Assembly (NCBI GenBank): GCA_019750465.1
Contig: JAIEOP010000130.1
Span: 1 to 37,969, forward strand
Direction: 5' to 3'
Length of the DNA stretch: 37,969 nt
Origin: Acetobacteraceae bacterium
Lineage (GTDB): Bacteria > Pseudomonadota > Alphaproteobacteria > Acetobacterales > Acetobacteraceae
Made by a program: the position numbers and the translations under genes
Part shown: one piece after another, positions 33,696-37,969 of the stretch
Numbering within the stretch: position 1 is the stretch's first letter
Layout: each line of letters opens with the position of its first letter
Notes under the pieces: generated by a model
Told to the model about the DNA's origin: nothing
The model's input: the letters and a program-made list of their open reading frames with translations, nothing else
The model's database searches: none

Positions 33696-34657
33696 CGGGT
33701 CGTGTCCCCCTCGGCGCGGGCGCGGCGGCGCACCAGCTCGCGGTGCAGGATGTAGAGGCCGGCGGCAACGATCAATGCCGAACCGGCCAGCATCGTCACG
33801 CCCGGCACGTCGCCCCAGACCACGAAGCCCAGCGCGATCGCCCAGACCAGCGCCGAATAGGAATAGGGCGCCACCGCCGAGACCTGCGCGCTGGCCCAGG
33901 CCTCGGTCAGCATCCACTGCGCCACGCCGCCGACCAGGCCGATCAGCACCAGCAGCAGCAGTTGCCAGGCCGTGGGCGTCACCCAGACCAGGGGCAGCAC
34001 CGCCAGGGTGAACAGCGTCATCAGCAGCGACTGGTACATGGTGATGGTGGCCGAACTCTCGGTCGCCGAAAGCTGGCGCACCAGCAGCGTCGTCGCCGCC
34101 GAGAACAGCCCCTGCGCCACCGCCGCGGCCACGCCGAGCACCGGCGCCGCCGCCCCGAACGCCCCCTGCCCCGCCGCGATCACGATCACGCCGCAGAAGC
34201 CGGCCCCTACCGCCGACCAGCGGTGCACGCCGACGCGCTCGCCGAGGAAGGCGATCGCCAGCACGGTGACGAAGAGCGGCGTCGTGTAGCCCAGCGCCGT
34301 CTGCACCGCGAGCGGCAGCACGGTCAGCGCATAGAAGCTGCAGGCCTGCGCCATGGTGCCGGTGCAGGCCCGCGCGGCATGGCCGGCGAGGCGCTTCGTG
34401 CGCAGCCCGAGCAGGATGTTCTCCGCGCCCCGCCGCAGGCCGCTGCGCCATCCGGCGGCACCCGGGCGCCGCCCGCCCGCGCCGCGCGCCAGGATGAGCG
34501 CCACCACCGGCAGCGCCAGGGCGCTGCGGAAGAACATCAGCTGCGCCACCGGAATGGCCTCGCCCAGCAGCTTGATGATCGCCGACATGCCGGTGAACAG
34601 CGCATGCGAAGCGACCATCAGCAGCGCGCCGCGGCGGATGTCGTGGCGCAGCGCCAT
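33692..34657 (-). CDS. EamA/DMT-family membrane transporter (second of a pair)
   Basis: The 321-residue protein has about ten hydrophobic segments arranged as two EamA repeats: the first starts at RGALLMVASHALFTGMSAII, the second around APVLGVAAAVAQGLFSAATT. Conserved features include the LGYTTPLFVTVLAIAFLGER segment and its repeat counterpart VAPYSYSALVWAIALGFVVW, ending in a basic HRELVRRRARAE tail. Such carriers export or import small metabolites; the substrate is unknown. Its ATG shares one base with the stop of the upstream EamA gene (TGATG). Confidence 0.88.
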   Translation of the reverse strand: MALRHDIRRGALLMVASHALFTGMSAIIKLLGEAIPVAQLMFFRSALALPVVALILARGAGGRRPGAAGWRSGLRRGAENILLGLRTKRLAGHAARACTGTMAQACSFYALTVLPLAVQTALGYTTPLFVTVLAIAFLGERVGVHRWSAVGAGFCGVIVIAAGQGAFGAAAPVLGVAAAVAQGLFSAATTLLVRQLSATESSATITMYQSLLMTLFTLAVLPLVWVTPTAWQLLLLVLIGLVGGVAQWMLTEAWASAQVSAVAPYSYSALVWAIALGFVVWGDVPGVTMLAGSALIVAAGLYILHRELVRRRARAEGDTTR

Positions 34658-35556
34658 CACGCTCCGTCCCGCGCCGCCGCGCGTTCCTGCGCACGCCGCA
34701 CCCGCTCGCGGTGCAGGTTGTAGAGCCCCGCGCCGATCACCACCGTCGCCCCCGCCAGCGTCGTCCAGGCCGGCACCTCCGCCCACAGCACGAAACCGAG
34801 GATCACGCCCCAGAGCAGCGGCGAATACTCGAAGGGTGCGATGGCGGAGACCGGCGCCAGGCCGAAGGCCCGCACCAGCAGCAGGTGCGCCAGCGCCGTC
34901 GAGACGCCGAAGCCGAGGATCGCCAGCGTCCCCGCCCAGCCCGGCAGCACGCCGGCGAAGCCCTGCCCGCCCGGCGGTGCCAGCGCCGGCACCGCCATCA
35001 GCGCCAGCCCCACCGGCAGGTGCGCCGCCATGTGCCAGAAGGCGATCGCCTGCGGCGTCTCGGTCGCCGTCAGCAGCCGCGTCCAGATCCGCGCCAGCGC
35101 CATGCCCATGGTCGCCACCAGCAGCAGCGCCGATTCCCAGCGCCACAGGTCGCCGCCCGGCTGCAGCATCACCAGCACGCCGAGGAACCCCACCCCGGTC
35201 GAGAGCCAGCGCCGCCACCCCACGCGCTCCCCCAGCAGCGGGATGGCGAGCAGGGTCATCAGCAGCGGGCAGGCGGCGGCGACGGCATAGCTGTCGGCCA
35301 GCCCCACCCCCAGCATCCAGGCCAGGAACCAGGCCGCGGTGACGGCGCAGTTCAGCAGGCTCCGCGCCGCCAGCAGCCCCCAGCGCCCCACCCCGAGGCC
35401 GCGCCCGCGCACCACCAGCACGATGACCAGCGCGCTGACCACCCCGCGCCACAGCATGGCCGCGGCCGGCCCGATCTCCGGCAGCACCCATTTCACCGCG
35501 GCGTCGGCGCAGGAGACGACGGCATAGCCCAGCGCCGCCAGCAGCAGGCCCTGCAC
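34657..35556 (-). CDS. EamA/DMT-family membrane transporter (first of a pair)
   Basis: The product of about 299 residues has ten predicted membrane segments in two EamA repeats, beginning at QGLLLAALGYAVVSCADAAV; AVAAACPLLMTLLAIPLLGE and IAPFEYSPLLWGVILGFVLW are the matching repeat motifs, and the tail HRERVRRAQERAAARDGA is basic. The start is uncertain: GTG at 35556 has GAGGAAG just upstream and gives the usual family length, while GTG at 35616 or ATG at 35751 would add 20 or 65 residues, the latter Pro/Arg-rich and unlikely. It is related to, but clearly diverged from, the transporter that follows. Confidence 0.83.
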   Translation of the reverse strand: MQGLLLAALGYAVVSCADAAVKWVLPEIGPAAAMLWRGVVSALVIVLVVRGRGLGVGRWGLLAARSLLNCAVTAAWFLAWMLGVGLADSYAVAAACPLLMTLLAIPLLGERVGWRRWLSTGVGFLGVLVMLQPGGDLWRWESALLLVATMGMALARIWTRLLTATETPQAIAFWHMAAHLPVGLALMAVPALAPPGGQGFAGVLPGWAGTLAILGFGVSTALAHLLLVRAFGLAPVSAIAPFEYSPLLWGVILGFVLWAEVPAWTTLAGATVVIGAGLYNLHRERVRRAQERAAARDGA

Positions 35557-35707
35557 CGCTTCCTCGCCGGTCGAGCCGAGGCGGCCGCGCCGGGGCGTGG
35601 CAGGGCCGCGGGGCACCAGGCCGGATGCGGCGGAATTGGGCGGGTGGGTCAAGCAGGATGCAATCGATCGCGGTGCCGGCGGCCGGTCTGGCACGCCGGC
35701 GACCGAC

Positions 35708-35729
35708 GCGCGCCCATGGATAGGCGCGC
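35708..35729 (-). terminator. Candidate hairpin after the small ORF
   Basis: GCGCGCC (35708-35714) and GGCGCGC (35723-35729) form a perfect 7-bp stem with an 8-nt loop, starting 12 nt after the stop of the small - strand ORF and before the transporter pair. There is no U-tract. Confidence 0.35.
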
Positions 35730-35741
35730 GGGCGCCGCGCG

Positions 35742-36041
35742 TCACTCCCACCGCGCCTCGCGCACCACCTTGTCCGGCGCACGCTGCCAGCGGCGCCGAC
35801 CGTCTCCGCCCGGCCCATACGGCCCGCGGCGCCGGGCGAAGTACTCGAGCAGGTCGAACCCGCGGCCGCCATTCGCGACGGGCGGGTCGAGCGCGGCCGA
35901 CAGCGCGTTCAGCAGGACGATCAGCGGCAGGTCGACGTCAATGAGGTCGGTGTAGAGGCCCTCCCCGTCCAGCCAGCATTCGGCGACGCCGAGGCCGGGC
36001 AGCGCCGCGGCGAGCCGCCAGGCCAAGCGCTCGCACGGCAC
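35742..36041 (-). CDS. Hypothetical protein of about 99 residues
   Basis: I do not recognise the family. With the GTG at 36041 as start the product is 99 residues, soluble, with a mixed hydrophobic first half (LAWRLAAALPGLGVAECWLD, LIDVDLPLIVLLNALSAALD) and a basic, Gly/Arg-rich second half (FDLLEYFARRRGPYGPGGDG then WQRAPDKVVREARWE). The ordered-looking composition with spaced Trp, Tyr and Phe differs from shadow frames nearby and favours a real gene. The frame is open to 36230 but would then overlap the methyltransferase on the other strand. It is divergent from that methyltransferase, 74 bp apart. Confidence 0.55.
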   Translation of the reverse strand: MPCERLAWRLAAALPGLGVAECWLDGEGLYTDLIDVDLPLIVLLNALSAALDPPVANGGRGFDLLEYFARRRGPYGPGGDGRRRWQRAPDKVVREARWE

Positions 36042-36115
36042 GCCGGCCGGCGTCCCTGTCGGGCAACGCGCCTGCGGCGGTGGCGCACCCTGGTCCTGCG
36101 TGGCAGAAGCCCGCC

Positions 36116-36874
36116 GTGGAACCTGCCGAGTACAGGCTGATGGATGCGGCCGAGGACGCGATGTGGTGGTATCGCGCCCTGCATGTCCGCGTCCTCGACG
36201 CGCTGGCTGCCGAAGCTTGGCCGCGGGCACTGCCCCTGCTCGATGCCGGCTGCGGCACCGGGGGCTTCCTGGCCCGACTGGGCGCCGCGGAACCGGGGCG
36301 GGCCATCGAAGGGGCGGCCGAGGGGCTGGAATATCACCCTCCGGCAGCCGCCCGGGCGCGGGCCAAGGCCGGGTTCCCGGTCGCCGTCGGCAGCGTCAAC
36401 GCCATGCCCTTCCGGGACGCGGCGTTCGGCGCCGTCGTCAGCCTCGACGTGCTCTGCCACGCAGCGGTGGAGCCGGGGCAGGCCCTGGCGGAGATGGCCC
36501 GCGTGCTCGCTCCCGGCGGGCTGCTGGTGCTGAACCTGCCCGCCTATGCCTGGCTGCACTCGGCCCATGACGAGCGGGTGCACAATGCCCGCCGCTTCAC
36601 TGCCGGCGGGGCGCGGGCGTTGCTGGCCGGCGCCGGCCTTTCGCGGGTGCGCACCCGCTATTGGAACACGCTGCTGCTGCCGCTGATGGTGGCGCAACGC
36701 AAGCTCCTCTCCCGTCCCGCGCCCGAGAGCCGCTCGGATGTCGCCCCGTTTTCGCCTTGGGCCGACCGCACATTGCATGCCGTGACGGCCCTGGAGCGCC
36801 GGCTGGCGATGGTGTTCGGCGGCGGGTTCCCGGCCGGCGGCTCGCTGCTGGCCACGGCGCGCCGCCCCTCGTGA
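36116..36874 (+). CDS. Class I SAM-dependent methyltransferase near a glycosyltransferase
   Basis: The 252-residue protein has a Methyltransf_11-type fold: MWWYRALHVRVLDAL opens it, LLDAGCGTGGFLARL is the SAM loop (about residues 40-54), VNAMPFRDAAFGAVVSLDVL is the conserved strand 4-5 region and VLAPGGLLVLNLPAYAWL follows. The C-terminal part (about 170-252) is hydrophobic/basic and may touch the membrane. Genes of this kind next to polyprenyl-phosphate glycosyltransferases often act in surface glycan or lipid-carrier modification. The GTG at 36116 (opening EPAEYRLMDAAED) is the chosen start; GTG at 36080 is an alternative. The stop overlaps a possible GTG start of the next gene. Confidence 0.8.
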   Translation: MEPAEYRLMDAAEDAMWWYRALHVRVLDALAAEAWPRALPLLDAGCGTGGFLARLGAAEPGRAIEGAAEGLEYHPPAAARARAKAGFPVAVGSVNAMPFRDAAFGAVVSLDVLCHAAVEPGQALAEMARVLAPGGLLVLNLPAYAWLHSAHDERVHNARRFTAGGARALLAGAGLSRVRTRYWNTLLLPLMVAQRKLLSRPAPESRSDVAPFSPWADRTLHAVTALERRLAMVFGGGFPAGGSLLATARRPS

Positions 36875-36912
36875 CCCCGGCCGTTCCCGGCCCGCTGGAG
36901 CCTTCCGCCGCC

Positions 36913-37969
36913 ATGGACCACAATCCGCCGACCGACAGCCTGACCCTGCCCGCCCGCGTGCCGCCGCCCGGCGCGGAGCATCCCGTCGGCCTCTCCATCG
37001 TCGTGCCGGTCTATCGCGGCGCGACCACCGTCGGTACGCTGGTGGAAGCGCTCTCGGCACTGCGCCCCGCGGGGGGCCTCGAGATCATCCTGGTGAACGA
37101 TGGCAGCCCGGACAACTCCGCCGAGGTCTGCCGCACCCTGCAGGCGGGCGCCACGGTTCCCCTCACCTATATCGAGCATGCCCGGAACTACGGCGAGCAC
37201 AACGCGGTCATGACCGGGCTGCGCCACGCCCGCGGTGCCTATGTCATCACGATGGACGACGACCTGCAGAACCCGCCCGAGGAGGTGGTGCGGCTCTACG
37301 ACCATGCCCGCACGGGCGGCTGGGACGTGGTCTACACGCGCTACGCGGTGAAGGAGCACGAGGGCTGGCGCAACATCGGCAGCCGCTTCGCCAACGGCGT
37401 GGCGGATCTGCTGCTGGACAAGCCGAAGGGGCTCTACCTGTCGTCCTTCCGTTGCATGTCGGCGCTGGTGGTGCGCGAGGTCACCCGGTACCGCGGCCCC
37501 TACCCCTACGTGGACGGGCTGGTCATGCAGGTGACGCAGCGCCTCGACAGCATCGAGGTGCGGCATCTGGCGCGGATGGAGGGGCGCTCGAACTATACGC
37601 TGAAGCGGCTGGTGCTGCTCTGGCTGAACCTCGCCACCAACTTTTCCGTCCTGCCGCTGCGCCTGGCGATCCTCGCCGGCGCGCTGATGGGCCTCTTCGG
37701 ACTCTTCGCCGCGCTCTACGTGATCGTCGAGGGGCTGCGGGGCGAGACCCCGTCGGGCTGGGCCTCGACGATGACGGTGATGCTGCTGACGGCGGGGGTG
37801 CAGTTCCTCATCCTCGGCGTGCTCGGCGAGTATGTCGGCCGCGCCTTCCTCTCGGCCAATGGCAAGCCGCAGGGGGTCGTGCGGGAAGCGCGCGGGCCGG
37901 CCGTGCGGGACGCGCGCGGGCCGGCGGTGCGGGAAGCGCGCGGGCCGGCGGTGCGGGAAGCGCGCGGGC
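36913..37969 (+). CDS. Family 2 glycosyltransferase, GtrB/ArnC/DPM1-like (partial, runs off the end)
   Basis: At least 352 residues are visible and no stop is reached. The GT-A domain shows GLSIVVPVYRGATTVGTLVE, IILVNDGSPDNSA, NYGEHNAVMTGLRHARG and the metal motif ITMDDDLQNPPEEV, then GRSNYTLKRLVLLWLNLATN and two membrane helices (about residues 245-270 and 290-312). This is the layout of polyprenyl-phosphate glycosyltransferases that load sugars onto undecaprenyl phosphate at the inner membrane. After EYVGRAFLSANGKPQ the C-terminus enters an octapeptide repeat. The ATG at 36913 is used; GTG at 36871 would overlap the methyltransferase stop (GTGA). Confidence 0.87.
   Translation, partial: MDHNPPTDSLTLPARVPPPGAEHPVGLSIVVPVYRGATTVGTLVEALSALRPAGGLEIILVNDGSPDNSAEVCRTLQAGATVPLTYIEHARNYGEHNAVMTGLRHARGAYVITMDDDLQNPPEEVVRLYDHARTGGWDVVYTRYAVKEHEGWRNIGSRFANGVADLLLDKPKGLYLSSFRCMSALVVREVTRYRGPYPYVDGLVMQVTQRLDSIEVRHLARMEGRSNYTLKRLVLLWLNLATNFSVLPLRLAILAGALMGLFGLFAALYVIVEGLRGETPSGWASTMTVMLLTAGVQFLILGVLGEYVGRAFLSANGKPQGVVREARGPAVRDARGPAVREARGPAVREARG
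37879..37969 (+). repeat. 24-bp in-frame tandem repeat coding VREARGPA
   Basis: Three full 24-bp units (37879-37902, 37903-37926, 37927-37950) and 19 bp of a fourth run to the window edge. The second unit has GAC for GAA (Glu to Asp) and the first ends GCC instead of GCG. Each unit codes V-R-E/D-A-R-G-P-A at the C-terminus of the glycosyltransferase. The total number of copies cannot be seen. Confidence 0.85.

Noticed and set aside
37879-37969. CRISPR-like or phage repeat array
   Set aside because: The repeats are contiguous without spacers, in frame, and part of the glycosyltransferase reading frame.

Overview
The window is about 38 kb of very GC-rich DNA, roughly 70 percent G+C by eye, with short intergenic gaps and many 1-8 nt gene overlaps of the ATGA, GTGA, TTGA and TGATG type. 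Together the Tad/Flp pilus locus, a SUF operon led by an Rrf2-type SufR, a CYP153-like P450 and the cyclopropane synthase point to an alphaproteobacterium. An Acetobacteraceae/Roseomonas-like host is my best guess; no rRNA or tRNA gene is present to confirm it.

Left part (1-6000, + strand): the C-terminal tail of a probable DEAD-box RNA helicase, a small SAM methyltransferase, glutaryl-CoA dehydrogenase overlapping an RlmD/RumA-type RNA methyltransferase, an exported metallo-beta-lactamase-fold hydrolase, and a phytanoyl-CoA dioxygenase-like oxygenase.

Tad pilus locus (6118-16643, all - strand, transcribed right to left): flp pilin, a short pilin-leader-like ORF, a second longer Flp-like pilin, then cpaA, cpaB, cpaC, a short CpaD-like lipoprotein, cpaE/tadZ, cpaF/tadA, tadB, tadC and tadD. 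From cpaB to tadD most junctions overlap or nearly touch, indicating one coupled operon. TadE/F/G minor pilins are not in the window. The locus is preceded by a 620-bp non-coding region with an AT-rich island and a perfect 10-bp inverted repeat in the flp leader.

SUF operon (17264-23883, - strand): sufR-sufB-sufC-sufD-sufS-sufU-sufT-sufA, a complete Fe-S cluster assembly set using SufU instead of SufE. A GACC-N5-GGTC dyad lies in the divergent region upstream of sufR.

Right part (24046-37969): alpha/beta hydrolase, Crp/Fnr regulator, a small secreted protein divergent from a CYP153-like P450, cyclopropane-fatty-acid synthase, an SDR, a nitroreductase overlapping a NUDIX hydrolase, an orphan 269-residue protein, an MBL-fold hydrolase coupled to two EamA transporters, a small unknown ORF, and a SAM methyltransferase followed by a polyprenyl-phosphate-type glycosyltransferase that runs off the end. 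Intergenic REP-like GC-rich palindromes and 28-bp direct repeats lie between 27556 and 30214.

The most unusual items are the orphan protein at 31872-32681, whose Thr-x5-Cys and Cys-x14-His spacing resembles bacterial glutamine deamidase toxins (BLF1/CNF type), the degenerate pilin-leader ORF, the flp leader hairpin, the reduced CpaD-like lipoprotein, and an in-frame octapeptide repeat at the glycosyltransferase C-terminus.
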